Of a stretch of DNA of 64,000 nucleotides, positions 54,792 through 63,090 are shown in pieces. The notes under the pieces were generated by a model. That model did not search any database, was not told where the DNA came from, and saw only the letters and a program-made list of their open reading frames with translations. The translations under genes were made by a program, and so were the position numbers. The stretch is taken from assembly GCF_003115855.1 (NCBI RefSeq), contig NZ_KZ819072.1, positions 186,001 to 250,000 on the forward strand. The letters are read 5' to 3'. Every line of letters starts with the position of its first letter. Positions within the stretch are counted from its first letter, which is position 1. Source of the DNA: Brenneria corticis. Lineage in GTDB: Bacteria; Pseudomonadota; Gammaproteobacteria; Enterobacterales; Enterobacteriaceae.

Positions 54792-54807
54792 TTATGTAAA
54801 GGATGTG

Positions 54808-54835
54808 TGACGCCTCCCGCAGCAGGGAGGCGTCA
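54808..54835 (+). terminator. Hairpin after umuC
   Basis: An 11-bp perfect stem TGACGCCTCCC/GGGAGGCGTCA with loop GCAGCA lies 17 bp after the umuC stop; only a weak T-rich tail follows. Confidence 0.65.
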
Positions 54836-54893
54836 TTATCGAAAATACGTGGGGAAATTATTTAGTCTCGCGGCGGTAATTATCGAGCATTTA

Positions 54894-56159
54894 CTATTTC
54901 AACATGAAATCATATTGTATTCCCGCTTTGATATCCCAGTAGTTCAGACGATCGCCCAGCGCGCTGCCGGGGCGTTTTTCCCGCGCTCTGTCGGCGGCTA
55001 CATACATATTCAGGCCTTTTAACATACCGTCGGTGAAATTGTACATAACACCGCCGACTACGCCTAAACCGTTTATTTTGATAGTCCTCTGCTGATCCTG
55101 ATAACCTTTGGTCACAATCGGCGCGATCATCACGCCGAAATTCGGTGTGAAATAGTATTGTGCGCCAACCTGGAATGACAACATACTCTCTTTATTACGG
55201 TCGATGCTTAATGCGTCAGGATAGCCTATATCCGTGTAGACGATATAGGGGTTGATATCATGGGTAAGTTTTCCAACAGAGGTGAACAGTTTCATATTTG
55301 CAAACGAATAGGTTAGCCGTCCGGAAACCAGAGCCGTCTCGTCATGGTAGCTATTTTGTTTGCTGAGGCCGTTGACCTGGCCGTAAAACCCCATCAGTTC
55401 CCATTTCAGCGAACGTTTGCCCTCGAAACGGTGGGTTTTTTCAAATATGGTTTGCACCTGTGTCGAGACATCATCTTGCCAGGACGTGCCGAGTGAATAG
55501 CGGCTGTCGCTGTCATGCCAGGATCCCGCCAGGAAGCTTCGGGCTCTGCGCCGGTCGATTTTACCGCTGCTGGAGTTATAGATGCCTTCGTCGCGCAACC
55601 CTTTCTCGGCGGCGTCCACATAATAGAAGACGCGCGAACGCCACATAGCCCATAGCTCTACGTTATCGTTCAGTTCGAAATGACCCAGGGCTCCTTCGGA
55701 AACGGTTGGCAGCGTTCTTGACGAGTTATCCGCTATCAACGGTATCCGGTAGGGCAGGCTACCGTAGCCGTAATCTGTGCCAAACCTCCCGATCTTTAGT
55801 TTAATGCCGTCGGCCGGTTTTAATTTGACTGCGCCTATCGCATAACCGAAGCTGTCATGATCCGCTAAATACCAGCGGGTGCTCCATCGGTCTTTGGCGC
55901 CTAATTTATAAACGTAATAGGCGCCAGCGCTCACTCCGATAAAATCGGAGAAGTACTGGGTGTTCATGTCTATCAGCCCGCCTTGTGTCCAGGCGTAAAT
56001 GTCACGGGATGAGCCAGCGCTGGGTTTATCGGCCCGTCTGAAATCATTCTTCAATCTTATTCTTAATTCGGTTTCGTCATCGTTTATTTGCGCGGAATGA
56101 GCGATTACCGGCGAAAATGCGACGGTGACAACTAGCCACTTGATAAATAGATGTTTCAT
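54894..56159 (-). CDS. uidC: UidC-like outer-membrane protein for glucuronides
   Basis: This 421-residue barrel protein has the same length as E. coli UidC (GusC), the outer-membrane partner of glucuronide uptake. Matching stretches include ETELRIRLKNDFRRADKPSA, DIYAWTQGGLIDMN, AYYVYKLGAKDRWSTRWYL, GRFGTDYGYGSLPYRIPL, TLPTVSEGALGHFEL and the C-terminus GDRLNYWDIKAGIQYDFMLK. A signal peptide (MKHLFIKWLVVTVAFSPVIA, cleavage near HSAQ) is present. It belongs to the OprD-like superfamily. It lies 115 bp after a GPH transporter gene on the same strand, forming the outer and inner halves of one uptake route. No beta-glucuronidase (uidA) is nearby. Confidence 0.88.
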   Translation of the reverse strand: MKHLFIKWLVVTVAFSPVIAHSAQINDDETELRIRLKNDFRRADKPSAGSSRDIYAWTQGGLIDMNTQYFSDFIGVSAGAYYVYKLGAKDRWSTRWYLADHDSFGYAIGAVKLKPADGIKLKIGRFGTDYGYGSLPYRIPLIADNSSRTLPTVSEGALGHFELNDNVELWAMWRSRVFYYVDAAEKGLRDEGIYNSSSGKIDRRRARSFLAGSWHDSDSRYSLGTSWQDDVSTQVQTIFEKTHRFEGKRSLKWELMGFYGQVNGLSKQNSYHDETALVSGRLTYSFANMKLFTSVGKLTHDINPYIVYTDIGYPDALSIDRNKESMLSFQVGAQYYFTPNFGVMIAPIVTKGYQDQQRTIKINGLGVVGGVMYNFTDGMLKGLNMYVAADRAREKRPGSALGDRLNYWDIKAGIQYDFMLK

Positions 56160-56274
56160 AATTTTTCTGCCCTGGTATTGATTATTTTACAGATATAAAA
56201 AACGCTCTTTAATAGCTAAAGCCTGCCAGTCGGATTACGTATTTGGCGCATTCTTCATGTCGCTGAAAACACCG

Positions 56275-57831
56275 CTATATATTTCCCTGTTTTTCCAGCA
56301 CTGCTTTATTCGCCGCTTCGGTGGGAGTGGTATTCCACACTCGGTCATATTCGTAGCCAGTGAGCTCCTTGATGACGATGCGGGCATCGGCAGGACAGTC
56401 CTCTTTTTTCCCTCCCAATTTCAGGCGGGAAACCTCCTTGACCAGCACTTTGTGCGTTTCGCGGGTCAGCTTAAATTTAAAAGTCATATACATGCTTATC
56501 AGGAGCAGACCGCCCGTTCCCGCGATGAGCAACCCGGTGATCGCGTGCAGAGCGCTGACCGGTTGCGTCAACTGGCCTTTTACAAAACCACTTTCCTCCA
56601 GAATAAAACCGATCAGCATGATCGCCAGGGCCACCGTACTCTTGCGGGTTAATGTCATCACCCCGGCGAATACTCCCTCGCGCCGCTGTCTTGTAACGAC
56701 CTCATCGATATCCGGGATGAAGCTGTATATATTCCACGGAATGAAATAGAGACCGGCTCGGCCGAAACCCAAGACCACGAATGCGGCGGAGATCGCCCAC
56801 ATGGATACGGTTACTTCACTCACATACAGAACAATCAGGAATAACAGTACGGCAAAAATGCAGGTATAGGACAGCCGCATGGCGTTGGAGGGTTTTATAT
56901 TCATCTTGTCCAGCATGAACATGAATATCAGCGTCGAGGGAATGGATATGGATGTCGCGACGGAGAGATAGCCCGAGGCGCTCGCCGCATCCTGGTGTAA
57001 TGCATAGACTACGTAATAAACGAACACCGCAAAGAAAATATCCAGTGCGGTAAATGACGAGATATAGATGATGATATGTTGGCGAAATGTTCTGATTTTG
57101 AACGTCGAGCTCAACTCGAACACCATATTCTTCACATGTTCACCCAAGCTCAATTTAGGTCCGGAATTTATTTTATTGAATTCTTCCGGATTCAGGTCCT
57201 TCGATTCCCAGGTGGAAAAGTAGGTTATCAGTACGACAATGAAGAAAATGGTGGAGAACAGTAAGGCCGTATAAGTGTAGGTTAGGGGCGAATCCTTACT
57301 GAAATACTGCATCATGACGCCAGGAATGGAAGCCGTCAGAAAAACGCCGATCTGTGAGAAGGTCAGGCGGACGGCAGCCAACCGCGTACGTTCGCCAAAT
57401 CGGTTGGTCATCTCGGCTGCGAGCGTTTCCCACGGCACCAGCACCATGGCTACCAGTAACTCTACGGCGAGATAGGTGCCGAGATAGTACCAATATCCCA
57501 TGTCACTGATCCAAATCAGCGTGTAGATATACATCAAAGGTGCCCCAATCAGTAGGAAAAAGCGGCGGCGGCCGAATTTTTTACCTAATCGGGTGCTGCC
57601 GAATTTATCCGTTACGTATCCCATTATTGGGCTGAGAAAGGCGTCAATGATGCGGGCGATGGCAAAGATGGAACTCGCCTCAAGCATCGACAGGCCACAG
57701 AACGTTGTGTAGAAAAACAGCAGCCAGATGCCGATCAATGCCATCGATCCGCCGCCGAACAGATCTGTTACGCCATAACCGATCGCAGTTTTTATACCTA
57801 CTCTGCGTTCAGTGGGTTTAGTTGCGTTCAT
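56275..57831 (-). CDS. GPH-family sugar/uronide:cation symporter
   Basis: This is a 518-residue inner-membrane transporter from the ATG at 57831, which has AAGGAT eight bases before it. It belongs to the glycoside-pentoside-hexuronide (GPH) group: IGYGVTDLFGGGSMALIGIW, ARIIDAFLSPIMGYVTDKF, and LVPWETLAAEMTNRFGERTRLAAVRL (helix 2-3 and 4-5 signatures). About twelve helices are apparent, followed by a long charged C-terminal tail (KLGGKKEDCPADARIVIKEL). Because it is paired with a UidC-like porin, a glucuronide or aldouronate is the likely substrate. It is not a close match to E. coli UidB (GusB) itself, and oligogalacturonide carriers of the TogT type are another possible relative. Confidence 0.85.
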   Translation of the reverse strand: MNATKPTERRVGIKTAIGYGVTDLFGGGSMALIGIWLLFFYTTFCGLSMLEASSIFAIARIIDAFLSPIMGYVTDKFGSTRLGKKFGRRRFFLLIGAPLMYIYTLIWISDMGYWYYLGTYLAVELLVAMVLVPWETLAAEMTNRFGERTRLAAVRLTFSQIGVFLTASIPGVMMQYFSKDSPLTYTYTALLFSTIFFIVVLITYFSTWESKDLNPEEFNKINSGPKLSLGEHVKNMVFELSSTFKIRTFRQHIIIYISSFTALDIFFAVFVYYVVYALHQDAASASGYLSVATSISIPSTLIFMFMLDKMNIKPSNAMRLSYTCIFAVLLFLIVLYVSEVTVSMWAISAAFVVLGFGRAGLYFIPWNIYSFIPDIDEVVTRQRREGVFAGVMTLTRKSTVALAIMLIGFILEESGFVKGQLTQPVSALHAITGLLIAGTGGLLLISMYMTFKFKLTRETHKVLVKEVSRLKLGGKKEDCPADARIVIKELTGYEYDRVWNTTPTEAANKAVLEKQGNI

Positions 57832-57990
57832 TACATTTATCCTTGAAAGGGAGTAAAGAGATACGGTCTTGGGAATGTGGACAGGTGCCTGGGCAAACGG
57901 CCGGTCACGGAGGCATATGAACCCGCGTGATTCAGGATCAAATGAGGAGTAAACAACCCCGCCGAAACCATTTTGCACCCTCGGTACTTC

Positions 57991-58006
57991 AATTGGTCAA
58001 CCTAAT
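57991..58006. promoter_or_regulatory. Degenerate UxuR-like site near the GPH gene
   Basis: AATTGGTCAACCTAAT resembles the ATTGGTNNACCAAT motif with the right arm imperfect. It is 160 bp before the GPH start. Confidence 0.4.
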
Positions 58007-58307
58007 AACCCGCTAACTCTTCATTTCGATATGCTCTTTCGCATGAAAAGGTCCGTCAAGCGCTGTGAATATTTTCCAACTCGTTAATAGTCAGAGTAAG
58101 AAGTTATATTGCACTCAATATTGGTTTGCCACTTTTCTGTATTGGTACTTTTTATACTGAAAGGCTTACTGCCTAACTGCATAATGTTTCGATTCATTGC
58201 TGCAACGAGCCCGTTTTACAGGGTCTACAGTAGCCATCTAAAACTAAAAAAACAGAGATATAGATCACAATTGCCTTATTGGTGGATTAATTTGTGTTAT
58301 TAATGAT

Positions 58308-58323
58308 ATTTGGTTAACCAAAT
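58308..58323. promoter_or_regulatory. UxuR-like palindrome 1
   Basis: ATTTGGTTAACCAAAT is a perfect 16-bp palindrome. Its core is close to the ExuR/UxuR operator of E. coli (ATTGGTATACCAAT). It lies about 350 bp before the serine-hydrolase start and 480 bp before the GPH gene. Confidence 0.6.
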
Positions 58324-58413
58324 TGGCGAAAAAAAATTGCCACCTGGGTTGGGCTGGCTGATGATAAGTGCAGACAAAGACTGATGTGTATGTGTGATTT
58401 GGTTATGTTTTTT

Positions 58414-58425
58414 TTGGTTAACCAA
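58414..58425. promoter_or_regulatory. UxuR-like palindrome 2
   Basis: TTGGTTAACCAA repeats the core of the 58308 palindrome 104 bp away, in the same control region. Two sites at this spacing (about 10 helical turns) could hold a repression loop. Confidence 0.6.
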
Positions 58426-58670
58426 TATATTATGTATTCAGGATGACATACTCTTTCCGCGGGGAATCTAATCTCTCTGGCCTTATACGTCCGGAACGTG
58501 CTGCAGGATGCCGGATGATCCGACAAAACAATTCAGATGACCATGAGATTGGCCGGCTGAAAGGGTTGGTGCAGCGGGAACGTGCGGTCAAGTACACTTT
58601 TCAGCCAATAATCGGCTCGGTTGACAGGTGAGGTCATCGTGAAATTTTCCAACAAACGACAGGAGTTACG

Positions 58671-59846
58671 ATGTATTACTTCAATTTGGACGTCCCATCG
58701 CGTCCCGTGGGGCTGCAAACTGCGGTCGATGACGTCATTGACCATGCCATTGCTGAACAGCGGCTGGTCGGCGCGGTGGTGCTGATTGCACAGCATGGCA
58801 CGTTGCTTTATCGGCGAGCGGCTGGCCTGGCTGATAGAGAACACGGCGCCGCCATGATCGACACGGCCATTTTCCGGCTGGCTTCTATTACTAAGCCTAT
58901 GGTGAGTACGGCAGCTATGCGGCTGATTGAAGAGGGGCGACTGAATCTTGATGACGATATTACCCGCTGGTTGCCGAATTTCCGACCTCGGTTGGAAGAT
59001 GGCACTGAAGTCAGGATTCTGGTTCGGCACTTGCTGAGCCATACTTCCGGCCTGCGTTATCGCTACTCTGCTCCTAAAGAGTCGGCTTACCATCGGCTGA
59101 ATGTTTCTGACGGTGTGGACCAGCCTGGACTGTCCATAGAGGAAAACCTGCGGCGGCTTGCAGCCGCGCCGCTGCTCTATCCGCCGGGAGAAGGATATCG
59201 TTATTCACTGGCCCTGGACGTGCTGGGTGCAGTTATGAGTGGCGCAACGGGGGAAAGTCTGCCAGAACTGGTGCGACGTCTGGTCACCGGGCCGTTGGGC
59301 ATGGATGACACGAGATTCTCCGTCGCCGATCTCGAACGTCTGGTAACCCCTTATGCCGATGGTACACCGGTTCCACAGCCTATTACTGACGGCACATCGG
59401 TGCCGTTTGGCGAGGGTACCGTTGTATTCGCCCCCAGCCGTATTCTCGATCCGGCCTCCTATCCGTCCGGCGGCGGCGGTATGGCCGGTACTGCACCAGA
59501 TTTTCTACAGTTTCTGGAAGCGATACGCAGAGGCGGTTTACCGCTGCTGTCGCCGGAAAGCATCCAGTTCATGACGCGCCTGCAGGTTAGCTCGCAGTAT
59601 GCGACGCAGGGACCGGGCTGGGGGTTCGGCGTTGGTTGGGCGGTTCTGGACCATCCTGCCGCCGCTGATTCGCCGCAATCAGCCGGCACTATTTCGTGGA
59701 GCGGAGTTTACGGTCATACATGGTTTATCGATCGCGCCCGGGGACTGAGCGTTATCGCCTTGACCAATACCACGGGCGAAGGTGTAAACGGGGCTTTTCC
59801 CAAAGAACTCCGGGATACGATCTACCGTGAACTGGAGGAAGAGTAA
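58671..59846 (+). CDS. Beta-lactamase-family serine hydrolase (EstB-like)
   Basis: This is a 391-residue cytoplasmic-type serine hydrolase. The nucleophile motif SITK (residues about 73-76, in RLASITKPMVSTAAM) and YRYS near 178-181 give the SxxK and Tyr elements of class C beta-lactamase/esterase folds. A HTW near 353 corresponds to the third motif. No signal peptide is seen. CAGGAG precedes the ATG. The gene lies inside the uronide locus behind UxuR-like palindromes, so an ester of a uronic acid or a plant phenolic ester is a conceivable substrate; this is hypothesis. Family members are also promiscuous esterases. Confidence 0.82.
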   Translation: MYYFNLDVPSRPVGLQTAVDDVIDHAIAEQRLVGAVVLIAQHGTLLYRRAAGLADREHGAAMIDTAIFRLASITKPMVSTAAMRLIEEGRLNLDDDITRWLPNFRPRLEDGTEVRILVRHLLSHTSGLRYRYSAPKESAYHRLNVSDGVDQPGLSIEENLRRLAAAPLLYPPGEGYRYSLALDVLGAVMSGATGESLPELVRRLVTGPLGMDDTRFSVADLERLVTPYADGTPVPQPITDGTSVPFGEGTVVFAPSRILDPASYPSGGGGMAGTAPDFLQFLEAIRRGGLPLLSPESIQFMTRLQVSSQYATQGPGWGFGVGWAVLDHPAAADSPQSAGTISWSGVYGHTWFIDRARGLSVIALTNTTGEGVNGAFPKELRDTIYRELEEE

Positions 59847-59959
59847 CGCCCAGGCCGAGTCGAACCGTTGTTCCCTGTTGATTGCGTGCTGGCGGCGGGA
59901 TCTGGCGATTTTTTATGGTGGACTATCTATGTCCGCCCCTCTCAAGGGGCGCCGCGGGT

Positions 59960-59993
59960 TTAATGCCGCTCTTTCTTAAGCGGGCGGCATTAA
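59960..59993. terminator. Inverted repeat between serine hydrolase and uxuR
   Basis: TTAATGCCGC (59960-59969) pairs with GCGGCATTAA (59984-59993) around a 14-base loop, between the convergent gene ends. There is no clear T-run, so termination is likely but not certain. Confidence 0.55.
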
Positions 59994-60009
59994 GCGCAAG
60001 GGATGATGA

Positions 60010-60795
60010 TTATGAGAACTCCTTAGTCAATGGCCATGACTCGAACAGATACCCATCGAAGTTGATATCGTCAACGTCCGAGAATTCGAGCAAACGATTT
60101 TTCACATTCTCAAGATGCTGCCACATCGCTAATTTGGCCGCTTTGGGATCTTTCTTGATAAGCGCGGAAAGGATCTGTTTATGGTCGGTCAGCCACTCTT
60201 TGCGGTAATTATTGTCTGTGAGGTGACTGTGAAGCTGAATCCACATAGGATTATTTTCACGCCATTTCCAGGATTGTTTGAATAATTCCACCATCAGGCT
60301 GTTATGCGTGGCTTCAGCAATAGCAAGGTGAAATTGCATGTCGCCACTTTCTTCATCGTCATTCGCCAGTTCATATTCTTCAAGCTGCAATGCCCGGCGC
60401 ATTTTGATAATGTCTTCCCGGGTGGCCTGCAGTGCCGCAAATTCGGCGATGTTACTTTCAATTAGCTGACGCGCCTGAAGCATTTCAAAAGGACCGGCGT
60501 TATTGACTTGATCTTCCGTAGCATTGTCGGTTTCATGGTCTGCGGGATTCCTAAGCAAAAAAATACCCGAACCGCGCTTGATTTCGATCAACCCTTCAAT
60601 TTCCAACATGATCAACGCCTCCCGCACTACGGTACGGGAAACATTCAGCATTTCAGCAAGCTCGCGTTCCGGCGGTAAGCGCTGTCCGATAACGTACTGC
60701 TGCTGTGAAATCATTGAACGGAGAACGCCTCCTACTTCCTGGTAAGGCCGCTGGAGTCCAGGCGGTTGTTGCGTTGTGGTCGGCTGCATTTTCAT
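60010..60795 (-). CDS. uxuR: UxuR, GntR-family repressor of hexuronate genes
   Basis: This regulator has 262 residues from the ATG at 60795 (MKMQPTTT). The match to E. coli UxuR is close throughout: RPYQEVGGVLRSMI, LPPERELAEMLNVSRTVVREALIMLEIEGLIEIKRGSGIFLL (winged helix), and AGPFEMLQARQLIESNIAEFAALQATREDI. The FCD domain has HLAIAEATHNSLMVELF and ends with VDDINFDGYLFESWPL. Upstream in-frame codons to 60912 are A/T-rich and unlike the family. UxuR is released by fructuronate in E. coli and represses uxuAB, uidABC and itself. A site TAATTGG-TCCG-CCAATTA lies in its own upstream region. Confidence 0.93.
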   Translation of the reverse strand: MKMQPTTTQQPPGLQRPYQEVGGVLRSMISQQQYVIGQRLPPERELAEMLNVSRTVVREALIMLEIEGLIEIKRGSGIFLLRNPADHETDNATEDQVNNAGPFEMLQARQLIESNIAEFAALQATREDIIKMRRALQLEEYELANDDEESGDMQFHLAIAEATHNSLMVELFKQSWKWRENNPMWIQLHSHLTDNNYRKEWLTDHKQILSALIKKDPKAAKLAMWQHLENVKNRLLEFSDVDDINFDGYLFESWPLTKEFS

Positions 60796-60847
60796 CTCTG
60801 AAGAATTGAAATATCGAATGAAAAAAATGATCGGTGGAATTATGGCA

Positions 60848-60865
60848 TAATTGGTCCGCCAATTA
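60848..60865. promoter_or_regulatory. UxuR-like operator before uxuR
   Basis: TAATTGG (60848-60854) and CCAATTA (60859-60865) form an 18-bp palindrome around TCCG. It is about 55 bp upstream of the chosen uxuR start, suggesting autorepression. Confidence 0.65.
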
Positions 60866-60918
60866 CAAAAAAAGCAGCGATAAATGAAAGGCTGAGACAG
60901 AGAACGATTCAAAGCCTG

Positions 60919-61483
60919 TTAAACCAATCGGTTAGCGTCTGGCGTTAAGCGAGCCCCTGCGGGACCGCTTATCGACTGTGCGCCGATAGTGTTGGCTTTG
61001 TTATCCCTCACTCTGCTGGCCGTAAAATAGCGTTCGGCGTTGTTGAAGCAGACATTGCGCACCAGCTCGCCCAGCATGGCTTTGTCATGCGGGACTTCGC
61101 CGTCTTCCACCTACTGGCCGAGCTGGTTGCACAGGATGCGTCGAAAATATTCGTGGCGAGTGTAGGAGAGGAAACTGCGCGAATCGGTCAGCATTCCCAC
61201 GAACAGGCTCAGTAGTCCCATACGCGAAAGTTGTTCCAACTGGCGCAGCATGGCATCCTTCTGGTCGTTGATTGTGTCGGCGGCGATCTGGCGGTGGTAT
61301 TCCAGCGAATCCAGCGGATCGTCCGTGGTGCCCGCCATTCGTATATCGCCGATCTTCGGCGATCTCTTTCGGGTTGAGGTGGCAGTGATAGTCATAAACC
61401 GGCATTTTTGCCGCCACATCATGGTGTAGCTCGCGTCCGGTGGCGTTTTTCAGCAGAAAATCGTCGTTCATGAACGATGTCAT
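60919..61483 (-). pseudogene. uxaC: Wrecked glucuronate isomerase (UxaC)
   Basis: Only about 565 bp remain of a gene normally about 1.4 kb. The N-terminus is readable (MTSFMNDDFLLKNATGRELH, then PVYDYHCHLNPKEIAED, metal-binding HCH). A frameshift and a deletion of about 100 codons then lead to MAGTTDDPLDSLEYHRQIAAD, and a second large deletion joins it to NDQKDAMLRQLEQLSRMGLL and SFLSYTRHEYFRRILC near the C-terminus. The Trp codon expected in the GRWVE segment is now TAG (61111-61113), and the original stop is lost. The isomerase that would turn glucuronate and galacturonate into fructuronate and tagaturonate is dead at this locus. Confidence 0.92.
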
Positions 61484-61503
61484 AACCTATTATCCCTCAT
61501 GGT

Positions 61504-62970
61504 TTACAGGGTTTCCACCACCGCACGGGCTCCATTGCTCAGTAGCCGCCGGTAGGCCTCTGTCACGGCGTTGATAAAGTCTTGGTTCTGCGGTAAATCG
61601 GAGCCGAAAATGGCGCTGATGGACAACAGCAAGCGCACGCGATCTTCGGGGGTGTCATATTGTTGGTAGATGCGTTGATACTCTCCGAGTAGCGGGTCAA
61701 TCACGTCTATAGCGTCGCCTTTTTCATCCACGCCTCCGACATAACGCATCCAGCCCGCCACACCCAGAATCAGATGCCGGTAGCTGGCGCCGGTTGCCAG
61801 ATGGATACGCACCGGATCCAGCAGACGCTGCGGCAGTTTCTGGCTGCCGTCCATCGCGATCTGCCAGGTGCGGTGTCTCAAAGAGGGATTGGTAAAACGT
61901 TCGATTAGGAGATGTGCGTATTGATTCAGATCGGTGCCTTCCGGCATGGTCAGCGTCGGAGCCTGCTCGTTTTGCATAAGCGCCATCGTCGCCTTGCGAT
62001 ATGCGGGATTGGTCATGGCGTCGGCGATGGTTTCATAACCGCCCAGATATCCCAGGTATGCCAGAAAGGAGTGGCTGCCGTTGAGCATGCGCAGTTTCAT
62101 CATTTCAAAAGGTACGACATCGTCGACAAACTGGGCGCCGGCCTTGTCCCAGTCTGGTCGGCCGTTGACGAAATTATCCTCGATGACCCACTGGCGGAAT
62201 GGTTCGCAGGCTATCGCGCACGGATCAAACACCCCTAATTGAACGGCAATATCCTGCAAAGTTTCCTCTGTGGCCGCCGGCACGATGCGATCGACCATGG
62301 TGCAGGGAAAGGTTACCCGTTCTTCGATCCACGCGGCCAGTTCCTCATCGCGGACTCGAGCCAGGCCCAGTACGGCGGCGCGCGCCACATGGCCATTTTC
62401 GCGTACGTTGTCGCAGGAGAGTACGGTAAAGGGTTTTTCGCCACGTAATCGGCGAATATTCAGCGCTTCCACGATATAACCGATGGCGGATTTTGGCTGT
62501 GCAGGGCGCGTCAGATCGTTTTGAATCAGCGGGTTGTCTAGATCCAGCTCACCGCTGGCGGCGTTGGTACAGTAGCCTTTTTCCGTCACGGTCAATGAGA
62601 CGATAGCGGTTTCCGAGCGAGCCAGCGCACGCAGGATGCCTTCGCAGCCATCGAATTCCGGATGCAGAGCCTCTTTCATCGACCCAATGATTTTTAGTTC
62701 AGTACTCTTCTCGCCGCGTTCCGCTACGGTGTACAGCAGTTCCTGCGCTTTCAGGTTAGCGATCAGCCTGGCGTCGTTGCCCGGCATCAGATTGACTTCG
62801 CAGATGCCCCAGTCGCTATCGGAAACTTCAAGTAGATGATGGGTGAACAGCGCCTGATGGGCGCGATGGAACGCACCGCATCCCAGATGGACGATACGTG
62901 CCACCAGACGCGATTTATCCCACCGCGGGCGGGCAACGCAAGCCCGGTTATTGGCAAGATTTTTTTCCAT
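61504..62970 (-). CDS. uxuB: D-mannonate oxidoreductase (fructuronate reductase)
   Basis: UxuB reduces D-fructuronate to D-mannonate with NADH. The 488 residues match E. coli UxuB (486): IVHLGCGAFHRAHQALFTHHLL (nucleotide-binding), VTEKGYCTNAASGELDLDNP, FTVLSCDNVRENGHV, and the catalytic region MMKLRMLNGSHSFLAYLGYL with the Lys and His pair of the mannitol dehydrogenase family. GGAG precedes the ATG. It follows uxuA in the same direction, with uxaC remains 20 bp downstream. Confidence 0.96.
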   Translation of the reverse strand: MEKNLANNRACVARPRWDKSRLVARIVHLGCGAFHRAHQALFTHHLLEVSDSDWGICEVNLMPGNDARLIANLKAQELLYTVAERGEKSTELKIIGSMKEALHPEFDGCEGILRALARSETAIVSLTVTEKGYCTNAASGELDLDNPLIQNDLTRPAQPKSAIGYIVEALNIRRLRGEKPFTVLSCDNVRENGHVARAAVLGLARVRDEELAAWIEERVTFPCTMVDRIVPAATEETLQDIAVQLGVFDPCAIACEPFRQWVIEDNFVNGRPDWDKAGAQFVDDVVPFEMMKLRMLNGSHSFLAYLGYLGGYETIADAMTNPAYRKATMALMQNEQAPTLTMPEGTDLNQYAHLLIERFTNPSLRHRTWQIAMDGSQKLPQRLLDPVRIHLATGASYRHLILGVAGWMRYVGGVDEKGDAIDVIDPLLGEYQRIYQQYDTPEDRVRLLLSISAIFGSDLPQNQDFINAVTEAYRRLLSNGARAVVETL

Positions 62971-63090
62971 AACTGACTCCAGTAAGTCCGCGGCCAGACC
63001 GGAACGACAGCGCCGCGGAGAGTGATATTATTCGACAGTGAGAAGGGGATGAGCGCCCGTATGACGCGCCGCGCGCCATGCGGATGGTGA

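Larger units (their letters stand above)
57832..58670. other. Divergent control region of the GPH transporter and serine hydrolase
   Basis: An 839-bp gap between the GPH gene and the serine hydrolase gene. It contains three UxuR-like motifs, two of them perfect palindromes (listed separately), and A/T-rich stretches. Short open frames at 58109-58303 and 58443-58631 have no family resemblance or ribosome site and are not called. Confidence 0.6.
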
